A stretch of 64,000 nt of DNA from Tricholoma matsutake. Taxonomy: Eukaryota > Basidiomycota > Agaricomycetes > Agaricales > Tricholomataceae. Shown here in pieces: positions 1-9,038 of the stretch; positions within the stretch are counted from its first letter, which is position 1; each line of letters begins with the position of its first letter. The DNA is taken from the NCBI GenBank assembly GCA_026075535.2, contig AP026545.1, forward strand, positions 2,480,001-2,544,000, given 5' to 3'. The notes below the pieces were generated by a model. The model did not search any database. It was not told the DNA's origin and saw only the letters and a program-made list of their open reading frames with translations. A program made the translations under genes and the position numbers.

Positions 1-637
1 GACTTAGGGGTAGAGTAATTAGGTTTCCCTCGCTTCGGGATAATAACTGACAGGGATTCCTTAAAGTGAGCCGGCCAATGGCCAGCAGTGATGCATGCCT
101 CAGCAATGCGGGTTATGAGCCCTGCCACTTCTGGGTTGGTGCACCAGTGTTTAAGGTGCGACCATGTAACATGATCGGGACCTGGAGCGGAACGGGAAGA
201 ACACACATTTAGTGCTTCTTTCATTTCCGTAACGGAGAACGGGATCCAGGCCCTTTCAGGCACTGGGTCGAGTTCATCAAGGATGCTCAGATCGACTACT
301 TGATCTGAGGCAGCGTTATAGGACCCATCAAGGGCAGCCCAGAGGGAGTCCAGATCGTTGCAGGGTTCTCCCCGATAGGAGATAGCCTCGTACGATGGGA
401 GGTTACGTTGACGTGTCCAGGACATCAAGTCTCAGGGTCGTCTATTCGTCGTAGCCACTTCCTGGGTACGGTCATCGAAGAAGTCACGCTTTGCGTGTCG
501 CATGACTTTCCTGTACTGCTTCCAGTCCTCCTCATCTCGGGTGGCTCTGTAAGCATCAAGGGCACCACTGCATTCATCTGTCCACCAACCTTTGGACGAT
601 TTGCCGAGGCGAGATTCCTTGGCATGGTTTTCCCATG
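1..637 (-). pseudogene. LINE copy L1: ORF2 fragment (endonuclease-RT linker to start of RT)
   Basis: On the minus strand this matches the intact LINE ORF2 of L5 at about 38137-38773, between the endonuclease domain and the first RT motifs. Its 5' end is truncated at 637, inside the codons around the shared sequence GGGAAAACCATG, and abuts RP 3' UTR sequence. That is the usual 5'-truncated LINE insertion. The 3' half lies to the left of the window, so its TSD and poly(A) cannot be seen. No function is expected from this piece. Confidence 0.85.
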
Positions 638-807
638 AAGGGGGGCCTCGGCCCCCTACTTATGGCGGTCACGGTGAATAACCAGGTGAACAACCACCTG
701 CCTCGTTACTGTCACTTGTGCACAACACGGTGATGGTCCACCTCATTCGCCTGGGGTGGTCAATCCTTGTTGGCTGGAATTACGCAGACGGTTATTCCTC
801 CCGCAAG
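638..807 (+). mobile_element. RP-1: fragment of an RP retroposon 3' UTR
   Basis: This is plus-strand RP 3' UTR beginning at the G-rich/C-rich hairpin (GGGGGGCCTCGGCCCCC). It runs through the conserved GTGAATAACCAGGTGAACAA block to CCTCCCGCAAG and matches RP-2 at about 2548-2738. It is cut on the left by L1. On the right it is cut by the 5' end of RP-2, with seven unmatched bases (808-814) between. It is the oldest visible layer at this end. Confidence 0.8.
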
Positions 808-814
808 CAAAACG

Positions 815-1591
815 CTCCTTGACTTGTTACAACCACCATAAATAGTGGTAAACACCTCTGCTCAACGTTGCACGCGACGTCGACACTCAATTTTTATCTG
901 ATTTTCGATCGGATTTCACCATCACGAACGCTCTCGGCGTCTCCAGGCCTGCCCTGATTTGCTAAGAGATCCGTCCATCCGATCTCCATGGATGCCCCAG
1001 TCATTGTTTTTGACAATGGCTGTTATCTGTCTCGTTCTCCTGGGCTTCGAGGATCCTGACTAGGTGAGTGTTGTTTATGAAAGAGTAGTCTGGGTCCCTC
1101 TGGGGGCTTAGAGTAGGTGTGGGATGCCTGCTTCAACGCTCGCCCAAGTTGACACACTCGTTTAGTTGGGGGAGGTCTGGCTTAGGGAGAAGGGACGTTA
1201 TCACTGGATTGCTGGTTGTCTGGGAGGCTTCTAGCCTCCATGCTCTGTGAGTTTCTATTACTAGAGACATGCTACACTGACTACCCGTTGGAATACACCA
1301 TCGTTAAAAGGGGCCGTGCGATGGTGCCCCCTGGCGGCTAGGTCGTCACCTTGGTGGCCGCCACTCTCCACCAACTCTCTACCTCCAGTGCTCACTCTTC
1401 TAGGGTGTTATGACCTGGGTTCAATATTCTCCCACTAGGCAGCAGGATGTGCGGCTTGCTCGCCCCCTCGGAGCGTTCGGAGGCTGGATCGGGTGGACCC
1501 GGAATGTAGATAAGGGACCAGCCGTTATCGATTCCACGCTGCGTATTTTGATTCTTACCATCATCTACTAGCACTAACACACACTCTCTCA
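815..1591 (+). other. RP leader (5' UTR) with conserved hairpins
   Basis: This ~775 nt non-coding leader is present in every complete RP copy. It has three inverted repeats. The first is ACCAC/GTGGT within 30 nt of the 5' end. The second is TCCGAT/ATCGGA around the motif TTTCG; it is degraded in RP-2 but clear in RP-6. The third is CATTG (1002-1006) with CAATG (1014-1018) around TTTTTGA. The third stem reads CACTG/CAGTG in RP-4 and CATTG/CAGTG in RP-3 and RP-15, so pairing is kept as U-A, C-G or U-G. The leader probably carries the promoter and an RNA structure used in translation or mobilisation; this is inferred. A tract of GTG-initiated codons in it is not credible as a gene. Confidence 0.55.
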
Positions 1592-2410
1592 ATGCCCAAA
1601 CGGCGAACCAGAGTCCAACCACCACATCGGGGTCTACGCGACCCCGTTCTGATCACGGGCGACATCTTTGATGATGACGTCCAAGACTACGACACCCGGT
1701 TCGTGCAAGACAAATCGGAGGTAGCAGCTGCTTTCAGGGCAGCTAGAGATCTATGGGCCGGGGAAGACCTCTCCGACCCTAACGATGATGACGACGACGA
1801 GGATTCTCTTGCTATGCAGGAGGCCCTCAATTACGCCGAGAGCAGCCCTAAGCTAGCCTCGAGGCAAACGATTGACCGTGTGCTGTGGGCGCAGGACGTC
1901 CATATCGCACATAAACGTTGGACTCGCAGTCTCGAACGCGAGGACATGTATACACAGGAGCTCGGCATGGCCGAGCTCTTCTATCCGGAGGCATCCCCTG
2001 CCCCGTTACCGCCTTTGCCCCCCATCCCTGAGTTGGTGGAGGACGAAGTGCCGCTATCTGTGAATGAGAGGTTGGAAATTGAAGCCACCTCTCATGCCAT
2101 GCTACACCAACTCGACGCGATGACCATGTTCGTTGGTACCGTCCGTACATCCGCCATTCCCCCTGCAGAGAGGAACGCTTGGCGCCAAATGGCCTGGGAG
2201 TTATTCACGACCACTTGGCGACTGTCTGAGACGATGTCGGCAGAACTAGCAGCCGTTCCGACACCTCTCGATCTCACGTCTCCGGCAGCCTTCTGGGCTT
2301 CCTACGCGGCGATGCACACTGCTCAGTCAGAGCCTCAATCTGGGGAACCCTCGTCCCCAGCACGGCGCCGTCGTCCTCGAGGTCCTCGTGGACAGCAGCG
2401 CCGCAACTAG
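1592..2410 (+). CDS. RP protein, 272 aa, unknown function (RP4/RP1 mosaic)
   Basis: I do not recognise this protein. It starts MPKRRTR and has an acidic N-terminal third rich in DDD. The core has the order ELGMAELFYPE, a proline-rich linker, PELVEDEVPL, a hydrophobic LHQLDAMTMFVGTVR, then RNAWRQMAWELFTTTW and an ASYAAMHTAQ helix. It ends in a basic tail RRRRPRGPRGQQRRN. No signal peptide, membrane segment, zinc finger or RT motif is visible. Residues 1 to about 70 (QPPHRGLR, ITGDIFDD, DDDDDD) match RP4 (RP-17); from EALNYAESSPKLAS onward it matches RP1. The basic tail suggests nucleic-acid binding, perhaps packaging RP RNA, but that is inference. The frame is intact. Confidence 0.75.
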   Translation: MPKRRTRVQPPHRGLRDPVLITGDIFDDDVQDYDTRFVQDKSEVAAAFRAARDLWAGEDLSDPNDDDDDEDSLAMQEALNYAESSPKLASRQTIDRVLWAQDVHIAHKRWTRSLEREDMYTQELGMAELFYPEASPAPLPPLPPIPELVEDEVPLSVNERLEIEATSHAMLHQLDAMTMFVGTVRTSAIPPAERNAWRQMAWELFTTTWRLSETMSAELAAVPTPLDLTSPAAFWASYAAMHTAQSEPQSGEPSSPARRRRPRGPRGQQRRN

Positions 2411-2888
2411 TACAGGGGCCTATCCCCCTCTACACTCACGGCCACCAAGTACCAACTGGTGGCCATTATCGGGATGGCGACATGGTGGCGCCTCCCTATA
2501 CCTTCCCCCCACTGCGGGGGGGACGATGTCATCGAGTGCATGCACATGTGTGCATTTGCTCGAGGGGGGCCTTGGCCCCCTACTTACGGCGGTCACGGTG
2601 AATAACCAGGTGAACAACCACCCGCCTTGTTACTGTCACTCGTGCACAACACGGTGATGGTCCACCTCATTCGTCTGGGGTGGTCAATCCTCGTTGGCTG
2701 GAAAAACGCAAACGGTTATTCCTCCCGCAAGGGGGGATTTACGGTGAATTAACACTGCTGTGCCTGGTCTGGCCTCGGTCGGACATGTGGCTGGGGGACC
2801 GTTTGCTCCAGGGGGCGATCTAATGGCTAACTTTGGGAGGGGGGGGTGCCCCCTCCAGATTATTGCCTTTCCTGGCTGAGAGGCCAAC

Positions 2889-3254
2889 TGTAAGGGGACT
2901 AAGGGGGTGCCCTGTGTGTTTTTCCTATTTTTTATGTTCGTCCCATATTTTTTCCCACCTCATTTCCTTCTATTCTTCATTTTCTATGATTTTTCCGGAT
3001 TTTATTACTAATTTTCCCTTGCTATCATGTTTGTATATGTTGACACTTTTATATTTAGAGGCGGAGTACCCCTTCCGACACATACCCCTTGGTATGATGT
3101 CATTCGGCGGCCTTGATCCGCCTATCTCCGCCTTTTTCTATTTTTAGGTTATATTTGATTTTTGTCGTCTTCACATATACTGGGCATCAGCAAGGGGATC
3201 CTTAGAGTTTTCTCTTCGGATTTCCCTTTGCTAGAGGCTTAGGTTGCCCTTATA
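2889..3254 (+). repeat. 5' LTR (366 bp) of the gypsy element
   Basis: It runs from TGTAAGGGGACTAAGG to GGTTGCCCTTATA. By eye it is identical to the 3' LTR except that it has only one copy of a 21-bp unit (CTTCGGATTTCCCTTTGCTAG, split here as CTTCGGATTTCC and CTTTGCTAG); the 3' LTR has two. Confidence 0.95.
3174..3213 (+). promoter_or_regulatory. Putative LTR TATA-like box and transcript start (R region)
   Basis: CATATAC at 3174-3180 lies about 25-30 nt upstream of AGAGTTTTCT (3204-3213), the sequence exactly complementary to the PBS. In self-priming Tf1-type elements the primer is the very 5' end of the mRNA, which would put the start near 3204. The spacing to the TATA-like box is what one would expect. 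No transcript data support it. Confidence 0.35.
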
Positions 3255-3256
3255 GT

Positions 3257-3266
3257 AGAAAACTCT
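3257..3266 (+). other. Primer-binding site, probably self-priming
   Basis: AGAAAACTCT begins 3 nt after the LTR end and is the exact reverse complement of AGAGTTTTCT inside the LTR (3204-3213). Pairing extends through CCTTAG on the other side of a small bulge. This is the arrangement known for Tf1/sushi chromoviruses, where the mRNA 5' end primes reverse transcription. I see no obvious tRNA 3'-end complement here. Confidence 0.65.
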
Positions 3267-3420
3267 CCCCTAAGGCCCGAAAATCGCGAACGCGCTGCCC
3301 AAAATAGGCAGGTACGGACTGGACGACGCTTCCCAAAGCTCCACAGAGTCCCTACACACCGTTCCAGATACTCTCGCCTTTATTGCGCCGCCATTTTCGC
3401 CAAACGCGCTCCCTAGCGAC

Positions 3421-4540
3421 ATGGACGCATCAGAACGCTTCGACGCGCTTGAAAGCGACGTTTCCGGAATGCGCGCGCAAATCGACTCGCTTAAATCTAC
3501 GATTGAAAACTTCGTTAGGACCCTCCAGGCTAACCCTACGACTAATAGTTCCCCCTTCACGACTCCAAGCGCACCCAACAACGATGTTTTGCCAAACGCG
3601 TCCACTAAGGAACGTGCCCAGATCAAACCGTCCCCCCCCCGCCGAATTTAATGGTGCACGTGCGCAGGGACGTGCATTCCTTAATTCCTGTGAGTTATAC
3701 ATTAGTCTCCAGTCGCATCAATTCGTCGATGAGGCTGCAAAAATTTATTGGGCCTTCACATACATGAAATCTGAACGCGCCTATCTCTATGTGGACCGTA
3801 TCCTACGTCAAACTAAAGAACTCGGTTCTCTACCTTTCTCCACTTGGGGTGACTTTCGAGCTGAGTTCGTACGCCACTTCTGCCCCCTCAATGAACGCCA
3901 CCGAGCAGTGACATGACTTGAGTCATCCACTTACCACCAGGGACGTCGATCCGTGGATGACTATATCGATGAGTTCAAGGATTTGGTGGACATGGCAGGG
4001 TATGGGAGTGGGTTACCAGTGGTGGTGAAGTTCCGACGGGGACTCAACCGAGAAATTCAGGACCAGATTGCACAGATGTTGGAAGGGCGCCCAGCGGACG
4101 ATGATATCCTTGCTTGGTATGAAGCTGCTTCACTCTGTGACGAGAACCGACTCACAAATGCGGCGTTTAATGCTGCATTCCGTGCTCCAACTACCACTCA
4201 TACACCCTACACCTTCAATCGAAGCCTCCCCCGCCCTAACCCCATTCCTGCTCGTCAAACTCCCACACCAGCCGTCAATATCCCAGTACCAATGGATGTT
4301 GATGCAGCCCGCAGCCGTGCACGTAAGTTGGATCTCTGCTACCGTTGTGGGGAACCTGGACACAGGGCTGGAGCGTGTCCCCATCGTCAGGATATCCGCA
4401 TGCTCACCCCCGAGGGACGAGACGAACTCCTGCAAGATCTGTTGGCACTTGTAGATGTTGAGGAAGCGAAGGATCAAGTTGCAGAGGAGGTTAAGCTGGA
4501 AGTTGTAGAGGAGCAGGATTTTCCTATTCGCAGCGAGTGA
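3421..4540 (+). pseudogene. gag of the gypsy element (one frameshift, one stop)
   Basis: The reading starts at ATG 3421 (MDASERFDALESDV...), with a heptad-like N-terminal region. It runs in frame 1 to a C9 tract at 3632-3640 and then terminates. The homologous reading continues in frame 2 (AEFNGARAQGRAFLNSCELY), so the tract carries a +1 shift, probably one extra C. A TGA at 3914-3916 then interrupts the capsid region. Reading resumes through VDDYIDEFKDLVDMAG and ends with a CCHC zinc knuckle (CYRCGEPGHRAGAC, codons around 4338-4380) and an acidic tail. Gag would form the virus-like particle. The two lesions contrast with the intact pol and the recent insertion. Confidence 0.85.
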
Positions 4541-7500
4541 ATCGTACGCCCTCACTGCCTGTCCATAACCGCTTTGAAGTCTTGTCAGTTGAATCCCTGG
4601 AGAATGAATCCATTTCTGTGACTGCTCCCCTCTCTGACCCTTCGAAGTTGGCTAAAGACGTACCTGCTCTCCCCATCTCTCCTTCTACTCCACGTCCCAA
4701 AATTAAATCATGGGAGCGTAAACTACCACACAAGTATATTGTGGCATCCACTCCCTCTGCACATTCCTTAAACCTAGCCATCGAACTGCAGACGACCGAC
4801 ACTGGACAGATACTCGGTGTCTCTGCGCTCCTGGACTCTGGTGCGACTGGTCTCTTCATCGATTCCCATCTGGTACAACAACATCGTCTAAATACTCGCT
4901 CACTCTCACGTCCGATACCTGTATATAACGTGGATGGATCCCCAAATGAAGCTGGTGCCATCCGAGAGGTTGCAGACCTGGTTCTCCGTTACAAAGATCA
5001 TAGTGAGCGTGCCCTTTTTGCTGTCACTCAATTAGGAAAGCAAAAGGCGATTTTGGGATATCCATGGCTTCGAGACCATAACCCAGAGGTCGACTGGCGC
5101 ACCGGGGAGGTTACCATGAGCCGATGTCCATCCCGCTGTCGGACGTGTTTCACAGAAGCCAGGCAAGAACGTCGTGGACAGAAGGCGGCAATACGACGAA
5201 CTCAGAAGTGTCGTGCTGGACCCCTGCCTATACCTGAAGTAGAATTGGAAGGGGTTCCTGATCTAATGCCGGACTCGGATGATGATGATGAGGACCCAGA
5301 GGAAGTGGAGGAGGGTGATCGGATCTTCTACACTGCGATTCGCTCATCGCATGAGGTGTGTGCCACATCGAACATATCCCAACGCCTCGCCGAGGCCTTC
5401 CACAAAAACAACGCTGCTAAATCCTCTACTAACTCCTTACTCCCTCATCTCCATGAGTTTGAAGACGTGTTCTCCAAGGAGTCATTCGACTCTCTTCCTG
5501 CGCGTAAGCCATGGGATCACGCGATTGAACTCACCCCCGGCGCAACCCCTTCATCCTGCAAGGTCTATCCTCTCTCTCCGGAGGAACAATGGCAGCTTGA
5601 CCAGTTCATCGATGAGCACCTGGCCTCTGGACGTATTCGACCATCGAAGTCACCCATGGCCTCTCCCTTTTTCTTTGTCAAGAAGAAGGATGGCTCACTT
5701 CGACCGGTTCAAGACTACAGAAGACTCAACAACATCACGGTCAAAAATCGCTACCCACTACCCCTCATCTCCGAACTCGTAAACCAGCTCCGTGGAGCCC
5801 GATACTTCACCAAGCTCGATGTCCGTTGGGGCTATAATAATGTGAGGATAAAGGAGGGAGATGAGTGGAAGGCAGCCTTTCGTACCAACCGTGGTCTTTT
5901 TGAACTGCTTGTCATGTTCTTTGGCCTTACTAATAGCCCTGCCACCTTTCAGACCATGATGAATGACATCTTCCATGACCTCATCCTCGAAGGCGTTGTC
6001 TGCATCTATCTCGACGACATCCTCATCTTCACTCGCATGGTTGAAGAGCACCGTCGCATCACACGCCTCGTCCTAGAGCGACTTCGACGGTACAAACTCT
6101 ACCTTCGTCAGGACAAATGCGAGTTCGAAAGGACCAAGATCGAGTACCTCGGCCTGATTATCTCGGAGGGTCAAGTGGAGATGGATCCTATCAAGGTAAA
6201 TGGGGTCACAGCTTGGCCTACGCCCACGAACAAGAAGGAGGTGCAGTCTTTCCTGGGCTTCATCAATTTTTATCGGCATTTTATCAAGGATTTCTCACAT
6301 CATGCACGACCGCTGTTCGACTTGACAGGAAAGGAGGCATGGAGGTGGGATAATGCACAACAGGAGGCATTTGAAAAGCTTAAGGAGATGGTCACTTCCG
6401 CTCCGATCCTTACCTTTGCTGACGATTCGCGTCCTTTTCGTGTAGAAGCCGACAGTTCTGACTTTGCGACGGGCGCTGTGTTGTCTCAGCAGTCTCCGGA
6501 GGACCAGAAGTGGCATCCTGTTGCATTCTACTCCAAAAGCCTTAGTGCTGTAGAGAGAAACTACGAGATCCATGACAAGGAGATGTTGGCGATAATGCGT
6601 GCGCTTGAGGAGTGGCGACACTTCCTCGAGGGTGCCCAACACAAGGTGGAAATTTGGACGGATCACAAGAACCTCGAGTACTTCATGACGGCCAAGAAAT
6701 TGAACCGTCGTCAAGCTCGTTGGTCCCTGTATCTATCTAGATTCGACTTCTCCTTGCACCACCGTCCGGGTCGCAGCATGGGGAAGACCGATGCCCTATC
6801 CCGACGTGCAGACCATGGGGATGGCAGCGGTGACAACCAAAACATTGTGCTGTTGCAGCCAGACCTGTTCACCACTCGGGCACTGGAAGGCATCGTACCC
6901 CAGGGCGAGGAGCGGGACATTCTACGCGACATTCGTCGCGCAAACCGTAGCGGTTTACATGAGGATGTTGTCGCCCGAGCTGTTAAAGAACTGAGGAAGG
7001 GATCCACCCTTTCCTTACGTGCGGCAGAGTGGGCTGAAAAGGAGGACTTGTTGTATTTCAGGGATCGCATCTATGTTCCCAATGACCCAGACCTTCGCCG
7101 ACGCATCATATCCCAACACCATGACTCACAGATTGCTGGCCACCCCAGACGCTGGAAGACCTTGGAGCTCACCTCACAGAACTATTGGTGGCCACAAATG
7201 TCACGGCTCATTGGTCAGTATTGTCGCACTTGTGACCTTTGCTTACGCACCAAGGTCCCTCGTCGCAAGCCTATTGGTGAGCTACACCCTCTTCCTGTTC
7301 CAGAGAGTCGTTGGGATGTCGTCAGCGTCGACTTTGTGGTGGAATTGCCAGAGTCAAACGGGTTTGATGCGGTGATGTGCACAGTTGACTCAGTGGGAAA
7401 ACGCGCTCACTTCATTCCCACTCACACCACTGTCAGTGCCCTAGGTGCCGCTCGACTCTACCTCCACCACGTGTGGAAGTTACATGGACTTCCTGGTGCC

Positions 7501-8439
7501 TTCCTCTCGGATCGTGGCCCTCAGTTCATGGCAGAGTTCACTCGTGAGCTGTACCGACTCCTGGGGATCAAACTCCTCGCTTCAACTGCTTATCACCCAC
7601 AAACTGATGGCCAGACGGAGCGAGTCAACCAGGAACTGGAGCAGTACATCCGCCTCTTTGTCAATGAACGCCAGGACGATTGGGATGATCTCCTTCCTTT
7701 GGCCGAGTTTGGGTACAACAACCATGTCCATGCTTCCACTCAACAGACCCCTTTCCTCTTAGACACTGGACGACATCCACGCATGGGATTTGAACCTCGC
7801 CAAACTCCCTCACACATCGAGACAGTGAGTGAGTTCACAGAACGCATGAGGGATAGCTTGGAGGAGGCAAGGGCAGCCTTAGCAAAGGCGAAGGACGACA
7901 TGGCGCGATTTTACAACCAGCGCCACTCCCCAACCCCTCAGTACAAGGTTGGTGATCGAGTTTATCTTGACTCCAGTGACATCTCCACTACACGTCCATC
8001 CAAGAAACTCGCTCATCGCTTCTTGGGACCTTTCCCCATTGTCAAGTGCGTTGGAACACATGCCTATCGTCTACGCCTCCCAGCCTCCATGTCCAGACTC
8101 CATCCCATCTTCCATGTCGTCAAATTGCTTCCAGCTCCCCCAGATCCATTCCCGGGACGCCATTCACACCCACCACCACCACCTACAGTGATCGAGGGAG
8201 AACCCCAATATGAAGTCGAGTCAATCTTGGACAGCCGTTTGCGTCGAGGAAAACTCCAGTATTTGGTACATTGGAAGGGTTATGGGTATGAGGAGAACTC
8301 ATGGGTCGAAGAGTCTGACGTAAATGCCCCTTGGTTAATCAAGGAATTCCACCGATGGCACACTGCTGCACCGCGTCGCATTCAAGTCACGGACTTTGGT
8401 CGTATACGATTTCGAATGCATCGGGGCGATGCATCTTAG
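4537..8439 (+). CDS. Pol polyprotein: protease, RT, RNase H, integrase, chromodomain
   Basis: The 1300-codon frame has no internal stop. Numbering from 4537: aspartic protease LDSGATG (D100); RT with FFFVKKKDGSLRPVQDYR and YLDD at 491-494; RNase H D639; integrase zinc finger HH...H...CX2C (H861, H869, C899, C902); integrase catalytic D932, D992 and E1028 (DX35E); a GPF motif (RFLGPFPIVK); and a chromodomain at about 1225-1275 (YEVESILDSR, YLVHWKGYG, NSWVEESDV). The frame is open from 4495 and overlaps the gag end in the -1 frame, so expression as a Gag-Pol fusion by -1 shift is likely; no canonical slippery heptamer is obvious. No ATG start is apparent; 4537 is a GTG. The chromodomain would steer integration to methylated-histone chromatin, fitting a transposon-dense region. 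Confidence 0.95.
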   Translation: MNRTPSLPVHNRFEVLSVESLENESISVTAPLSDPSKLAKDVPALPISPSTPRPKIKSWERKLPHKYIVASTPSAHSLNLAIELQTTDTGQILGVSALLDSGATGLFIDSHLVQQHRLNTRSLSRPIPVYNVDGSPNEAGAIREVADLVLRYKDHSERALFAVTQLGKQKAILGYPWLRDHNPEVDWRTGEVTMSRCPSRCRTCFTEARQERRGQKAAIRRTQKCRAGPLPIPEVELEGVPDLMPDSDDDDEDPEEVEEGDRIFYTAIRSSHEVCATSNISQRLAEAFHKNNAAKSSTNSLLPHLHEFEDVFSKESFDSLPARKPWDHAIELTPGATPSSCKVYPLSPEEQWQLDQFIDEHLASGRIRPSKSPMASPFFFVKKKDGSLRPVQDYRRLNNITVKNRYPLPLISELVNQLRGARYFTKLDVRWGYNNVRIKEGDEWKAAFRTNRGLFELLVMFFGLTNSPATFQTMMNDIFHDLILEGVVCIYLDDILIFTRMVEEHRRITRLVLERLRRYKLYLRQDKCEFERTKIEYLGLIISEGQVEMDPIKVNGVTAWPTPTNKKEVQSFLGFINFYRHFIKDFSHHARPLFDLTGKEAWRWDNAQQEAFEKLKEMVTSAPILTFADDSRPFRVEADSSDFATGAVLSQQSPEDQKWHPVAFYSKSLSAVERNYEIHDKEMLAIMRALEEWRHFLEGAQHKVEIWTDHKNLEYFMTAKKLNRRQARWSLYLSRFDFSLHHRPGRSMGKTDALSRRADHGDGSGDNQNIVLLQPDLFTTRALEGIVPQGEERDILRDIRRANRSGLHEDVVARAVKELRKGSTLSLRAAEWAEKEDLLYFRDRIYVPNDPDLRRRIISQHHDSQIAGHPRRWKTLELTSQNYWWPQMSRLIGQYCRTCDLCLRTKVPRRKPIGELHPLPVPESRWDVVSVDFVVELPESNGFDAVMCTVDSVGKRAHFIPTHTTVSALGAARLYLHHVWKLHGLPGAFLSDRGPQFMAEFTRELYRLLGIKLLASTAYHPQTDGQTERVNQELEQYIRLFVNERQDDWDDLLPLAEFGYNNHVHASTQQTPFLLDTGRHPRMGFEPRQTPSHIETVSEFTERMRDSLEEARAALAKAKDDMARFYNQRHSPTPQYKVGDRVYLDSSDISTTRPSKKLAHRFLGPFPIVKCVGTHAYRLRLPASMSRLHPIFHVVKLLPAPPDPFPGRHSHPPPPPTVIEGEPQYEVESILDSRLRRGKLQYLVHWKGYGYEENSWVEESDVNAPWLIKEFHRWHTAAPRRIQVTDFGRIRFRMHRGDAS

Positions 8440-8447
8440 AGAGGGGG
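8438..8447 (+). other. Polypurine tract of the gypsy element
   Basis: AGAGAGGGGG, three bases before the 3' LTR and overlapping the pol stop codon. It is in the position expected for the plus-strand primer. Confidence 0.75.
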
Positions 8448-8450
8448 TGA

Positions 8451-8876
8451 TGTAAGGGGACTAAGGGGGTGCCCTGTGTGTTTTTCCTATTTTTTATGTT
8501 CGTCCCATATTTTTTCCCACCTCATTTCCTTCTATTCTTCATTTTCTATGATTTTTCCGGATTTTATTACTAATTTTCCCTTGCTATCATGTTTGTATAT
8601 GTTGACACTTTTATATTTAGAGGCGGAGTACCCCTTCCGACACATACCCCTTGGTATGATGTCATTCGGCGGCCTTGATCCGCCTATCTCCGCCTTTTTC
8701 TATTTTTAGGTTATATTTGATTTTTGTCGTCTTCACATATACTGGGCATCAGCAAGGGGATCCTTAGAGTTTTCTCTTCGGATTTCCCTTTGCTAGGTGC
8801 GCCCCCAATGCCTGTATTATGTAGTATAATTTTAACTTCGGATTTCCCTTTGCTAGAGGCTTAGGTTGCCCTTATA
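8451..8876 (+). repeat. 3' LTR (426 bp) of the gypsy element
   Basis: It matches the 5' LTR base for base by eye, plus 60 bp. Two copies of the 21-bp unit starting CTTCGGATTTCC flank a 39-bp spacer (GTGCGCCCCC... to ...ATAATTTTAA). Since both LTRs come from one template, loss of one unit from the 5' LTR by direct-repeat recombination is the simplest explanation. Confidence 0.94.
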
Positions 8877-8968
8877 CCAACGTCTGTGGCACTGCCCGCC
8901 TAAAGTGGCTAAAACGGGGACCTGGGTAGGATATGCGCGAGGGGAAGTGTAGTTATAGTAGTACCCAA

Positions 8969-9038
8969 GTTTGTATCCTGCTCCATGGACTGCGATCGAG
9001 CCCCGCATTATAAATTGTTGACCCAAAAAAAAAAAAAA
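8969..9038 (+). other. RP 3' tail shared with the LINE, plus poly(A)
   Basis: The final 56 nt of RP-2 (GTTTGTATCCTGCTCC...TTGACCC) align with the last 57 nt of full-length LINE L5 (41554-41610). The shared core is GCGGACTGCGA, then GTTATAAA, then TTGACCC and an A tract. In LINE/SINE pairs of other eukaryotes a shared 3' tail is what the LINE RT recognises. The same role is inferred here. Confidence 0.75.

Larger units (their letters stand above)
2889..8876 (+). mobile_element. Ty3/gypsy chromovirus LTR retrotransposon
   Basis: This is a complete 5988-bp element: LTRs (366 and 426 bp), broken gag, intact pol (protease, RT, RNase H, integrase, chromodomain), a PBS 3 nt after the 5' LTR and a polypurine tract just before the 3' LTR. 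The 5-bp TSD is CCAAC on both sides. The LTR termini form TGTAAGGG...CCCTTATA, a near-perfect inverted repeat ending in TA rather than the usual CA. It lies in the 3' UTR of RP-2, so it is younger than RP-2. The LTRs look identical apart from one 60-bp length difference, so insertion was recent. Domain order and chromodomain place it among chromoviruses. Confidence 0.96.
815..9038 (+). mobile_element. RP-2: RP retroposon (RP4/RP1 mosaic) split by a gypsy element
   Basis: It starts with the family 5' end (CTCCTTGACTTG at 815) and ends with TTGACCC plus 14 A (9025-9038). The gypsy element 2889-8876 interrupts its 3' UTR and duplicates CCAAC (2884-2888 and 8877-8881). The leader and first third of the ORF are RP4-like; the rest of the ORF and the 3' UTR are RP1-like. 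The flanks do not match: RP 3' UTR on the left, LINE ORF1 directly after poly(A) on the right. No TSD is visible, so this is either a chimeric insertion or a recombinant. Confidence 0.85.

Noticed and set aside
815..900. A self-cleaving ribozyme at the RP or LINE 5' end (HDV-like or hammerhead)
   Set aside because: I could not draw an HDV double pseudoknot from the first nucleotides, and the hammerhead core CTGATGA...GAAA is absent. Covariance-model search would be needed to exclude it.
1848..2150. Antisense frames across the RP ORF and LINE ORFs
   Set aside because: Shadow frames of GC-rich coding sequence. They lack independent conservation and recognisable domains.
3632..3640. Programmed +1 frameshift in gag
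   Set aside because: Possible, but a homopolymer length error or slippage is simpler, and a downstream TGA breaks the same gene anyway.
2889..8876. An endogenous virus
   Set aside because: No envelope or other viral gene. Domain order, LTRs and chromodomain identify an ordinary fungal chromovirus retrotransposon.
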